A DNA stretch of 64,000 nt from Streptacidiphilus pinicola (lineage in GTDB: Bacteria > Actinomycetota > Actinomycetes > Streptomycetales > Streptomycetaceae). Below the pieces are notes generated by a model that had not been told where the DNA came from, made no database searches, and was given only the letters and a program-made list of their open reading frames with translations. The stretch is from the NCBI RefSeq assembly GCF_003258295.1, contig NZ_QKYN01000065.1, forward strand, positions 1 to 64,000, given 5' to 3'. Shown here piece by piece: positions 1 through 7,029 of this stretch. Both the position numbers and the translations under genes were made by a program. Within the stretch, counting starts at the first letter, position 1; each line of letters starts with the position of its first letter.

Positions 1-861
1 GCGGAGCTGGAGGCCGCCGGGCTGGCCGCGGTGTCGGCCTCGCTCGCCGACCACTACGTGGCCGCGCCGCCCGGCGTCGCGCTCGCGCCCGCGCTGTCGC
101 AGCGGCGGCAGGAACTGCACGAGGCCGAGCGGGTCGTCGAGCTGCTCGCGGACGAGTACCGCCGCACCGGAGCGGCCACGGCGGGCGCGGCCGACCTGGT
201 CGAGGTGGTCTCCGGCGTCTCCGCGCTGCGGCACCGGTTCGAGCAGATCCAGCTCGGCACCGAGAACGAGCTGCTGGCCCTGGTCACCGAGACGCCCGTC
301 GCGGTGTCGCCCGAGGAGAACGGCGCCGAGGACGTGATCGTCGCCCGCGGCGTCACCCACCGGACGGTGCTCTCCCGCGACCGGCTCGCCGACGCGCCCG
401 TCATGGACGCGCTCGCGCTCGCGCTGGAGCGCGGGCAGCAGGTCCGCGTCGCGGAGCGGGTGCCGACCAAGCTGATGGTCTCCGACCGCCGGCTCGCCAT
501 GGTCCCGCTGCTCGCCCTCGGTACGCCCGGCGAGCCGGCGGCGCTGCTGGTGCGCGCGCCAGGGCTGCTGGAGGCGCTGGTCGGGCTCTTCGAGCAGTGC
601 TGGCAGTCGGCCTCCCCGGTGCGGTTCAGCTCCGAGCTCCCGGGCACGGTCGAGGTGGACGCGGACCAGCCGGACCCCGTCGATCTGCAGATCGTCTCGC
701 TGCTGCTGACCGGCCTCACCGACGCCAGCGTCGCCAAGCAGCTGGATCTGGGCCTGCGCACGGTCCAGCGACGCGTCCAGCGCCTGATGACGCTGACGGG
801 AGTCAGCACGCGTCTGCAGCTGGGCTGGCACGCGTACGAGCGCGGCTGGGTCGCCCGTTAG
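1..861 (+). CDS. LuxR-type HTH transcriptional regulator (5' end outside window)
   Basis: The reading frame is open from the first base, so the gene starts upstream; a GTG at 31 is the first internal candidate start but probably not the true one. The visible part has a helical N-terminal region rich in Ala/Leu/Glu, resembling the TrmB-like half of many actinobacterial regulators, then a central ligand-like region, and at the C-terminus a LuxR-type helix-turn-helix around LTDASVAKQLDLGLRTV followed by QRRVQRLM. This is a DNA-binding protein of unknown target. It is followed nine bases later by a MarR gene on the same strand, so the two may be co-transcribed. No receiver domain is visible in the part present. 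Confidence 0.85.
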   Translation, partial: AELEAAGLAAVSASLADHYVAAPPGVALAPALSQRRQELHEAERVVELLADEYRRTGAATAGAADLVEVVSGVSALRHRFEQIQLGTENELLALVTETPVAVSPEENGAEDVIVARGVTHRTVLSRDRLADAPVMDALALALERGQQVRVAERVPTKLMVSDRRLAMVPLLALGTPGEPAALLVRAPGLLEALVGLFEQCWQSASPVRFSSELPGTVEVDADQPDPVDLQIVSLLLTGLTDASVAKQLDLGLRTVQRRVQRLMTLTGVSTRLQLGWHAYERGWVAR

Positions 862-870
862 GCTTCGCCC

Positions 871-1389
871 ATGCCAGAACCTGTCGATCATGCCGCCCCG
901 GCGTCCCCGGCGTCCTCGCCGTCGGGTCAGCCCGTGGAGACGGCCCAGGTCCAGCGCCTCACCGACGCGGTGACCCGGCTGCGCCGCGCCCTGCGCAGCA
1001 GCATCCGCACGGACTACCCGTGGGAGGCCCTGCCGATGGCGCAGGTGGAGCTCCTGCAGACGCTCGCCCAGACGGGCCCGCTCCGCGTCGGGGAGCTCGC
1101 CGCGCGGCAGCGCCTCGCCCCCAACACCGTCAGCGGCCTGGTCGGCCGTCTGCTCGACGCGGGTTTCGTCGACCGCCAGAACGACCCCGGCGACCGCCGG
1201 ACGGCCCGCATCGGCCTCACCGACGCGGGCCACCGGCAGCTCGGCGACTGGCAGCGCGCCCACGAGCGCCGACTCGCCGCGGCGCTGGCGACGCTGGCCC
1301 CCGAGGACAGCGCGGCCGTCCTCAACGCCCTGACGGGCCTGGAGAACCTGGCCGCCGCCCTGGGCGAGGACAACCCGCCGGCCGCGTAG
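871..1389 (+). CDS. MarR family winged-helix regulator
   Basis: 172 residues. A disordered Pro/Ser/Ala-rich N-terminus of about 25 residues precedes a typical MarR fold: a dimerisation helix, then the winged helix near residues 60-115 with GPLRVGELAARQRLAPNTVS as recognition region and the wing DPGDRRTARIGLTDAG, which carries the family's D-x-R-R-x-x-x-x-x-L-T signature. The gene is close behind the LuxR-type regulator. Ligand and targets cannot be read from sequence; MarR proteins usually control efflux, redox or catabolic genes. It converges on ogt with only 15 bases between the stop codons. Confidence 0.9.
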   Translation: MPEPVDHAAPASPASSPSGQPVETAQVQRLTDAVTRLRRALRSSIRTDYPWEALPMAQVELLQTLAQTGPLRVGELAARQRLAPNTVSGLVGRLLDAGFVDRQNDPGDRRTARIGLTDAGHRQLGDWQRAHERRLAAALATLAPEDSAAVLNALTGLENLAAALGEDNPPAA

Positions 1390-1404
1390 GCGCGCGGGGC
1401 TCCG

Positions 1405-1884
1405 TCAGTCGCTCTCGATCCCGAGCAGCGTCTGCTTCGCCTCCAGGCCGGCGGCGAAGCCCGTCAGGGAGCCGTCGCTGCCGACGACCCGGTGGCAGGG
1501 CCGGAGGATCAGCAGCGGGTTGGCGCCCACCGCGCCGGCAACCGCCCGGACGGAGGTGGGCGGCAGGCCCGCCGACTGCGTCAGCTCCTTGTAGGTGACC
1601 GTCGCCCCGAAGGGGATGTCGTCCAGGGCGTGCCAGACGCGCTGCCGGAACTCCGTGCCGGCGGGGGCGAGCGCGAGGTCGAACTCCTTGCGCTCGCCCG
1701 AGAAGTACTCGCCGAGTTGGGCGACCGCGTCCGCGAGGAGGTCCGGGTCGCGGGTCCAGGAGGGATCGGGCTCCACCGCGCGGCCCTTCTGCACCGGCGC
1801 GTAGACGGAGGTGAGCCGGCCGTCCTCGTCCGCCGTGAGCTGCAGGCGGCCCAGCGGGGAGTCCATGGTGGTGTAACGGGTCAT
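1405..1884 (-). CDS. ogt: Methylated-DNA--protein-cysteine methyltransferase
   Basis: 159 residues, suicide repair protein that removes alkyl groups from O6-alkylguanine. The active-site PCHRVVG motif is present with the acceptor cysteine at residue 130, preceded by the DNA-binding helix-turn-helix that carries the arginine finger (SVRAVAGAVGANP). A short N-terminal alpha/beta domain precedes it. The ATG at 1884-1882 overlaps the TGA of the upstream ada-alkA gene by one base (TGATG), so the two are translationally coupled. The pair covers O6-alkylguanine and N-alkylpurine repair under the methyl-sensing Ada domain of its neighbour. Confidence 0.95.
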   Translation of the reverse strand: MTRYTTMDSPLGRLQLTADEDGRLTSVYAPVQKGRAVEPDPSWTRDPDLLADAVAQLGEYFSGERKEFDLALAPAGTEFRQRVWHALDDIPFGATVTYKELTQSAGLPPTSVRAVAGAVGANPLLILRPCHRVVGSDGSLTGFAAGLEAKQTLLGIESD

Positions 1885-3392
1885 CACTTGCTCGCTTTCG
1901 CTGAGGTCTTGGCGGGCCTGAGGGCGCGTTCCGCGGCCGCGGCCTCGCCCGCGGCGACCCAGAGGTGGTGCACCGCGTAGGAGCGCCAGGGCCGCCACCC
2001 GTCGCTGCTGGGTTCGGCCGTCGAGCCCGCGGCGCGCAGGCCGTGGCGCACGCCGATGTCGGTGGGGAGGTAGGCGTCGGGGTCGGCGAGCGCCCGCATC
2101 CGGACGTAGCTGACGGTCCACGGGCCGATGCCCGGCAGCGCCAGCAGTGCCGCGGAGGCCTCGTCGCGGTCGACGCCCGGGTCGAGTCGGACGGTGCCGT
2201 CGGCCAGCGCCGCGCACAGGCCGCGCAGGGCGCGCTGCCGCGCGAGCGGCATGGCCAGATCGGCGGGGTCGGCCTCGGCAAGGCTCGCCGTCGAGGGGAA
2301 CAGATGGGTGAGCCCGCCGCCGGCCTCGGGCAGCGGCACGCCGTAGCGGGCGGCGAGACGTCCGGCCAGCGTGCGGGCCGCCGCGACGGTGACCTGCTGC
2401 CCGAGGACCGCGCGGACGGCGAGCTCGTGGGCGTCGACGTGGCCGGGCGAGCGCAGTCCGGGGCGCTTGGCGACGAGCGGACCGAGGTGCGGGTCCGCGC
2501 CGAGCACCTCGGCGACGGCCTCCGGGTCGGCGTCGAGGTCGAAGAGCGCGCGCAGGCGCTGCGCCGCGGCCGTCAGGTCGCGGACGTTGCCCAGCCGCAC
2601 CCGTGCGTCCAGCCAGCCCTGGGGCTTGGCCGGCTCGTCGACCTCGGCCACGCCGGAGCCGCCGGGCAGGGCGAGGGTGCGCCGGTAGGTGCGGGCGCCG
2701 CCACCGCCCTCGCGCACGACCACCTCCTCGACGCCGGGCACCGCACGCAGCGCCAGGAAGTCGAAGACGGCGGCCGCGTCGAAGGGTTGACGGTGCGCCA
2801 GCCGCAGCGGGATCACGCCGTGCACGACGTTGCGTCGGCCCTGGTGGGCGCGCAGCTCGGTCGGGGTCATCGCGTAGACCTCGCGGATCGTGTCGTTGAA
2901 CTGCCGCACGCTGGAGAAGCCGGCGGCGAACGCGGCCTCCGTCGCGCCGAGGTCGGTGGTCTGCAACAGCAGGCGCGCGGTCTGCGCGCGTTGGGTGCGG
3001 GCGAGGGCGAGCGGTCCGGCACCGAGCTCGGCGTGGAGCTCGCGGGTCAGGTGGCGTTCGCTGTAGCCGAGCCGGGCGGCAAGGCCCGCGACGCCCTCGC
3101 GGTCGACGACTCCGTCGGCGATCAGGCGCATGGCGCGGCCGACCAGGTCGGCGCGCAGGTTCCATTCCGGCGAGCCGGGTGCCACGTCGGGGCGGCAGCG
3201 CCGGCAGGCGCGGAAGCCGGCGGCCTGGGCGGCCGCGGCGGTCGGGTAGAAGTCGATGTTCTCGCGCTTGGGGGTTCTGGCGGGACAGCTGGGCCGGCAG
3301 TAGATGCCGGTGGTCCGCACGGCCGAGTAGAACACGCCGTCGAGTCGTGCGTCCTTGCTGCTCACCGCCCGGTAACAGGCGTCCTCGTGCAT
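1884..3392 (-). CDS. Ada/AraC regulatory domain fused to AlkA DNA-3-methyladenine glycosylase
   Basis: 502 residues from the ATG at 3392; the open frame runs further upstream but that part is Arg-rich shadow sequence. The N-terminus has the Ada zinc domain with Cys32, Cys36, Cys63 and Cys66; Cys32 is the expected methylphosphotriester acceptor. An AraC-type HTH follows (about residues 85-180), then an AlkA N-terminal domain and the helix-hairpin-helix glycosylase domain with LPGIGPWT and the catalytic Asp in LPTDIG. Ada/AlkA fusions of this kind are common in actinomycetes: methyl transfer to the zinc domain turns the protein into an activator, and the C-terminal part excises alkylated bases. 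Probably autoregulated and co-expressed with ogt. Confidence 0.93.
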   Translation of the reverse strand: MHEDACYRAVSSKDARLDGVFYSAVRTTGIYCRPSCPARTPKRENIDFYPTAAAAQAAGFRACRRCRPDVAPGSPEWNLRADLVGRAMRLIADGVVDREGVAGLAARLGYSERHLTRELHAELGAGPLALARTQRAQTARLLLQTTDLGATEAAFAAGFSSVRQFNDTIREVYAMTPTELRAHQGRRNVVHGVIPLRLAHRQPFDAAAVFDFLALRAVPGVEEVVVREGGGGARTYRRTLALPGGSGVAEVDEPAKPQGWLDARVRLGNVRDLTAAAQRLRALFDLDADPEAVAEVLGADPHLGPLVAKRPGLRSPGHVDAHELAVRAVLGQQVTVAAARTLAGRLAARYGVPLPEAGGGLTHLFPSTASLAEADPADLAMPLARQRALRGLCAALADGTVRLDPGVDRDEASAALLALPGIGPWTVSYVRMRALADPDAYLPTDIGVRHGLRAAGSTAEPSSDGWRPWRSYAVHHLWVAAGEAAAAERALRPAKTSAKASK

Positions 3393-3577
3393 CCTCACGC
3401 CCTCCAGTCTGCGGCATCGGCGGCCGACGCACTGGCGGGAATCGGACACGACAGTGACAGGGTGGGCGCTGGCGGGATCTTGATGGTCAGGGGCGTTCAC
3501 GCCACTCGTGGCGGCGTCGGGCGCCTCGCGAGAATGAAGGCACCGCAGCAGACGACCCATCGAGAGGGACCCCAGCC

Positions 3578-4054
3578 ATGACGACGACCGCCACCGCAAG
3601 CGCCGTGCTCTCCGTGCCCGCCGCCGACCCGACCGTCGCCGCCGCCCACTACGCCGCCCGGCTCGCCTTCGAGGCCGACGTCTCCGACGTGCACGCCGAC
3701 CTGGCCGCCGGCGTCGGGGGCGTGGTGGTGGTCGACTCGCGCAGTGACGCCGCCTGGGCACAGGGCCACATTCCGGGCGCGATCCACATCCCGACCGCCC
3801 GGATCGCGGAGCTCGCGCCGACCCTGGTGGACCCGTCCACGACGGTGGTCACCTACTGCTGGGGCCCCGGGTGCAACGGCGCCACCCGCGCCGCCCTCGC
3901 CTTCGCCCGCCTCGGTTACCCGGTCAAGGAGATGATCGGCGGCTTCGAGTACTGGGTCCGTGAGGGTTTCGCCTTCGAGTCCGCGCGGGGCGAGGAGCAG
4001 CGGCCGATCGACGACCTCACCGCTCCCCGCTCCGGCATCTCCTGCGCCTGCTGA
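3578..4054 (+). CDS. Rhodanese-like domain protein
   Basis: 158 residues with one rhodanese domain. The substrate region reads VVVDSRSDAAWAQGHIPGAIHIP and the active-site loop is VTYCWGPGCNGAT, giving a catalytic cysteine for sulfane-sulfur transfer. The tail ends in SGISCAC, with two extra cysteines close to the end. There is no signal peptide, so it is cytoplasmic. A ribosome-binding sequence (GAGAGGGA) precedes the ATG. The sulfur donor is unknown; the large sulfur locus lies 3 kb away but is not obviously linked. It converges with rsgA across a hairpin. Confidence 0.9.
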   Translation: MTTTATASAVLSVPAADPTVAAAHYAARLAFEADVSDVHADLAAGVGGVVVVDSRSDAAWAQGHIPGAIHIPTARIAELAPTLVDPSTTVVTYCWGPGCNGATRAALAFARLGYPVKEMIGGFEYWVREGFAFESARGEEQRPIDDLTAPRSGISCAC

Positions 4055-4063
4055 TCCGGCCGG

Positions 4064-4088
4064 AACCGGCGTCTCAGAGACGCCGGTT
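4064..4088. terminator. Bidirectional hairpin between rhodanese gene and rsgA
   Basis: Perfect 11-bp stem (AACCGGCGTCT / AGACGCCGGTT) with a 3-base CAG loop. It sits 10 bases after the rhodanese stop and overlaps the last codons and stop of rsgA, so the rsgA 3' coding end forms part of the terminator. Confidence 0.7.
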
Positions 4089-5138
4089 GGCGCGGGCGGT
4101 ACGGCCGCGCTGCTTCCAGACGCGGGTCAGCTCCGCGCGCAGGCGCGCGTCGCTGCGGGCCGCCATGCGGAGGTTCTCCCGCTGCAGCTTGCGGTAGCTG
4201 TCCAGTCGGCGGAAGGACAACTCGCCCTCGTCGAGGGCACGCTGGACCGCGCAACCGGGTTCGCCGTCGTGGCCGCAGTCGGCGAAGCGGCACTCCGCGG
4301 CCAGCCGCTCGACGTCGGCGAAGACCTGCTGCAGCCCGGCCTCCGCGTCCATGACGCCGACCCCGCGCAGGCCGGGGGTGTCGATAAGGACGCCCTTGCC
4401 GTCCGGCAGGGTCAGCAGCTCGCGGGTGGTCGTGGTGTGCCGGCCCTTGCCGTCGACGCCGATGGCCCGGACGTCCATCGCCTCGACGCCGGTGAGCGCG
4501 TTGGCGAGGGTGGACTTGCCGACGCCGGACTGGCCGACCAGCACCGTGCTCGCGCCGAGGGCGGCCCGCAGCGCGGACACGCCCGCGCCGTCGGTCGCGC
4601 TGACCACGTGGACGGGGACGCCGGGCGCGGCCCCCTCGACGTCCGCGCGGATCAGGTCCGCGTCGGGCGCGAGGTCGGCCTTGGTCAGCACGACGAGCGG
4701 GTCCGCGCCGCTCTCCCAGGCGAGCGCGAGGAAGCGCTCGACGCGGCCGAGGTCCGGCTCGACGGCGAGGGAGACCGCGATGACGACGGTGTCGACGTTG
4801 GCGGCGAGCACCTGGCCCTCCGAGCGCTTGGAGGCGCCGGTGCGGATCACCGCGGTACGGCGCGGCAGCAGGGTGCGGACCTGGTAGCCGATCTCGGCCG
4901 CGCCCTCGGCGACGGCCGCCCAGTCGCCGGTGCAGATGATGCGCACCGGGTCGCGCGGCGTGACCAGCGCGGTGTCGGCGCGCAGCGTGCCGCGCGGGGT
5001 CACGACGTCGCACAGGCCGCGGTCGACCCGGGCGACCCGGCCGGGGATCAGGCCCTGCGCCGCGTACGGCGCGAAGGCGGCCCGCCAGTCCTCGTCCCAG
5101 CCGTAGCGGGAGAGGTCAAGGGGAGTGGTGGAAGACAA
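4074..5138 (-). CDS. rsgA: Small ribosomal subunit biogenesis GTPase RsgA
   Basis: 354 residues. Circularly permuted GTPase: N-terminal OB-like domain, G4 motif VVLTKADL near residue 155, P-loop GQSGVGKST near 205, G3 DTPGLRG near 250, and a C-terminal zinc module (C-x5-C-x-H-x5-C: ECRFADCGHDGEPGC). RsgA acts in late 30S maturation. The only start that fits is a TTG at 5138-5136 with AAGGG upstream; there is no in-frame ATG near it. This TTG lies inside a 27-codon micro-ORF with a far better ribosome-binding site, which suggests coupled translation. The gene continues to within 20 bases of the rhodanese stop on the other strand. Confidence 0.93.
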   Translation of the reverse strand: MSSTTPLDLSRYGWDEDWRAAFAPYAAQGLIPGRVARVDRGLCDVVTPRGTLRADTALVTPRDPVRIICTGDWAAVAEGAAEIGYQVRTLLPRRTAVIRTGASKRSEGQVLAANVDTVVIAVSLAVEPDLGRVERFLALAWESGADPLVVLTKADLAPDADLIRADVEGAAPGVPVHVVSATDGAGVSALRAALGASTVLVGQSGVGKSTLANALTGVEAMDVRAIGVDGKGRHTTTTRELLTLPDGKGVLIDTPGLRGVGVMDAEAGLQQVFADVERLAAECRFADCGHDGEPGCAVQRALDEGELSFRRLDSYRKLQRENLRMAARSDARLRAELTRVWKQRGRTARANRRL

Positions 5139-5199
5139 AGGAAGCCCTTCGAGGCGTGAAGTGGATGATCGACTGCTCGGTGGTCAGTTCGGTGTTCAT
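5116..5199 (-). CDS. Micro-ORF (27 aa) overlapping the rsgA start
   Basis: ATG at 5199-5197 preceded by an excellent Shine-Dalgarno (GAGGAGGTGAGG, about 8 bases upstream). It encodes 27 residues beginning MNTELTTEQSIIHF and ends with TGA at 5118-5116, 20 bases inside rsgA in a different frame. I do not recognise the peptide. Because rsgA itself starts with a TTG and a modest SD, ribosomes terminating here could feed rsgA initiation. It could be a regulatory leader or a chance ORF; the SD quality is the main argument. Confidence 0.4.
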   Translation of the reverse strand: MNTELTTEQSIIHFTPRRASFVFHHSP

Positions 5200-5227
5200 C
5201 GCTTCCTCACCTCCTCGGCTTCCGCGG

Positions 5228-5245
5228 CCACGGCCTTCCGTGGCT
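5228..5245. terminator. Hairpin between brkB-like gene and rsgA leader
   Basis: 7-bp perfect stem GCCACGG/CCGTGGC with a CCTT loop, in the gap between the stop of the BrkB-like gene and the rsgA leader ORF. It could reduce readthrough from the upstream gene. No clear T-tract follows. Confidence 0.35.
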
Positions 5246-5292
5246 CCTGCTCAGACGCTACCGCCGGGCCGGGGACGAGGGCCAAGGGATTT

Positions 5293-6492
5293 CTACTTCT
5301 GCTCCCCCTCCTCGTCCTGCTGCTCCCCCTCGAAGGGCGACGGGTAGCGGCGGCGCCGGTCGCCCTTGGACTGGATGCGCCCGCGCAGGTCCTTGTGCGG
5401 CAGGAAGTCCGCCCAGCGCTCGGGGTACTCCGCCGGGATGTCGGACTCGCCCTCGCCCTCGGTCGGCGGCGGGTTCGCGGCACGGTTGCGGGTGGCCGCG
5501 CGGCGGGCCTCGGCGCGCCGCATGACCTCCATGGCCTCCTCCTCGCGCGCCTTCTCGTTCTCCGCGCGGGCCTGCGCGGTCTCGCGGGTCGGCCACATCC
5601 GGTCGATGGCGGCGTTCATGGCGGCGCCGATCAGCACCGCGAGCGCGATGACCCCGATCCACAGCAGCACCGCGACGGGCGCGGCCAGCGAGCCGTAGAC
5701 GGTCGGGCCCTCGACCGAGTGCACGAGGTAGAGGCGCAGGAAGATGCTGCAGACGAAGAAGACCAGCAGCGCGACTATCGCGCCGGGCAGGTCCTCCTTC
5801 CAGGCGGTCCGCACCGGCACGGCCACGTGGTAGAGCGTGGTCATGAAGACCACCGAGAGCAGGATCGCGCCCGGCCAGTACAGGACGTGGACGATGTCCG
5901 CGGTGGCGGGGAACCAGGCGACGATCTGGTCCGGTCCGGCGATCACCAGCGGCCCGATCACCGTGCCGACGATCAGGGCGACGATGTAGAGACCGAGCGA
6001 GAGCAGCCGGGTGTGCACGATGCCGCGCTGGTCCTCCAGCCCGTACATGATCGTGACGGTGTCGACGAAGACGTACAGCGCACGCGAGCCGGACCAGAGG
6101 GCCAGCAGGAAGCCGATGGAGATCAGGTCGGGGCGGCCGCTGCTGAAGACGCTGTTCAGCAGCGGCTGCACGGTCTGGTGCACCGAGCTCGCCGACAGGA
6201 AGGTGCTCGCGGCGCGCAGGATGTCGGCCTCGAGCTTGGCGATGACGCCCTGGCTGAGGTAGCCGAGCGTGCCGGCGACGCAGAGCAGCAGCGGCGGGAC
6301 GGACATCAGCGTGAAGAAGGCGACCTCGGCGGCGAGCCCGGTGACGCGATACTCGACACAGACGTTGGTGGTGTCCTTGATCAGCTTCCAGGCGATCGGC
6401 CCGTAGGTGCCCCCGACCCGTCGGCGGTTGGCGCGCCGACCGCCGTGGGCGCGATGCCGGGCTTTGGGTGAGGGTTCGCCTGCAGGTTGCAC
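5293..6492 (-). CDS. YihY/BrkB-family inner-membrane protein
   Basis: 399 residues. A basic N-terminus (about 35 residues) leads into a YihY/BrkB domain with about six membrane segments, including the family start AEVAFFTLMSVPPLLL and the mid-protein YGLEDQRG region. The cytoplasmic C-terminal tail (about 90 residues) is charged and rich in Glu/Arg/Pro. The family was once annotated as ribonuclease BN by mistake; its transport role remains unclear. The start is a GTG at 6492 with no SD but a TAGGTT sequence six bases upstream, so translation may be leaderless. The start codon lies in a TTGCAC-G-GTGCAA palindrome. Confidence 0.88.
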   Translation of the reverse strand: MQPAGEPSPKARHRAHGGRRANRRRVGGTYGPIAWKLIKDTTNVCVEYRVTGLAAEVAFFTLMSVPPLLLCVAGTLGYLSQGVIAKLEADILRAASTFLSASSVHQTVQPLLNSVFSSGRPDLISIGFLLALWSGSRALYVFVDTVTIMYGLEDQRGIVHTRLLSLGLYIVALIVGTVIGPLVIAGPDQIVAWFPATADIVHVLYWPGAILLSVVFMTTLYHVAVPVRTAWKEDLPGAIVALLVFFVCSIFLRLYLVHSVEGPTVYGSLAAPVAVLLWIGVIALAVLIGAAMNAAIDRMWPTRETAQARAENEKAREEEAMEVMRRAEARRAATRNRAANPPPTEGEGESDIPAEYPERWADFLPHKDLRGRIQSKGDRRRRYPSPFEGEQQDEEGEQK

Positions 6493-6504
6493 GGTGCAAA
6501 CCTA
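6487..6504 (-). promoter_or_regulatory. Candidate leaderless promoter and palindrome at the brkB-like start
   Basis: On the minus strand TAGGTT (plus-strand 6499-6504) is followed by six bases and the GTG start, the spacing of a leaderless actinomycete transcript. The 13-bp palindrome TTGCAC-G-GTGCAA (6487-6499) covers the presumed transcription start, where a repressor would block initiation. No good -35 is visible. Confidence 0.4.
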
Positions 6505-6762
6505 TCGGCCCACGGGGGTCTCGCCGATCTCTCCGGGCGCGTCGGAGGTCCGGGGCGCCGCCGGATCGGCCGACTCCGCATCCGGGTGATCTTCCGAATA
6601 GTGGACGCCCTCGTCTTGCAGATCGGAACACGAGGGCCAATATGGGCGTTCGGGCCCTCCGGCCGCATCGGCACTCCCGTGAAATCCCAGTCTTCGGGAC
6701 ACTTTTGTCCACATGTCGGAAGGCGCTGGACTGCGAAAAGTTCGGCGTGCGACGCTTCTGCC

Positions 6763-6846
6763 ATGTCTGGTGCCGGAACTGCCCTGGTCGGTCGACTCCA
6801 CGTCGACCTCGGCCGCATGTCCAGCGCCATCTGTCCGGTGACCTGA
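6763..6846 (+). CDS. Sulfur-locus leader peptide (27 aa)
   Basis: Short ORF with ATG at 6763 and TGA at 6844-6846. The peptide contains RLHVDLGRMSSAIC, matching the R-x-H-[VI]-D-L-x-R-x-S-S-A-x-C signature of the putative leader peptides found before sulfur-assimilation and sulfonate-transport genes in many Streptomyces. It lies 183 bases upstream of the sulfite reductase start. There is no SD; GACGCT six bases before the ATG resembles a leaderless -10. The conserved Cys near the end fits a ribosome-mediated sensor of cysteine supply, but that mechanism is inference. Confidence 0.75.
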   Translation: MSGAGTALVGRLHVDLGRMSSAICPVT

Positions 6847-7029
6847 TACCCCTGCCGCCCCACCGACAGCAAGCCCGACGCCCGCGCGCCGACGCGCGGA
6901 ACACGTCGCCCAGGCCGGGTCGCCGTCGCGCCGCACGCACCCTCGTGCAGGTCAGCGCCGTAGCGCCGGTCCGGGAACCACTGCTGAGACTACCGCTCAG
7001 GCCCCGAACCAACTGCCGAAGGACGCTCC

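Noticed and set aside
597-1598. Long Arg/Pro/Gly-rich frames over the first genes
   Set aside because: They overlap regulators and ogt with clear motifs; composition is the typical off-frame pattern of high-GC DNA.
1965-3581. Open frame of 538 codons antisense to ada-alkA
   Set aside because: The minus strand carries full Ada, AraC and AlkA motifs; the plus frame shows no domain.
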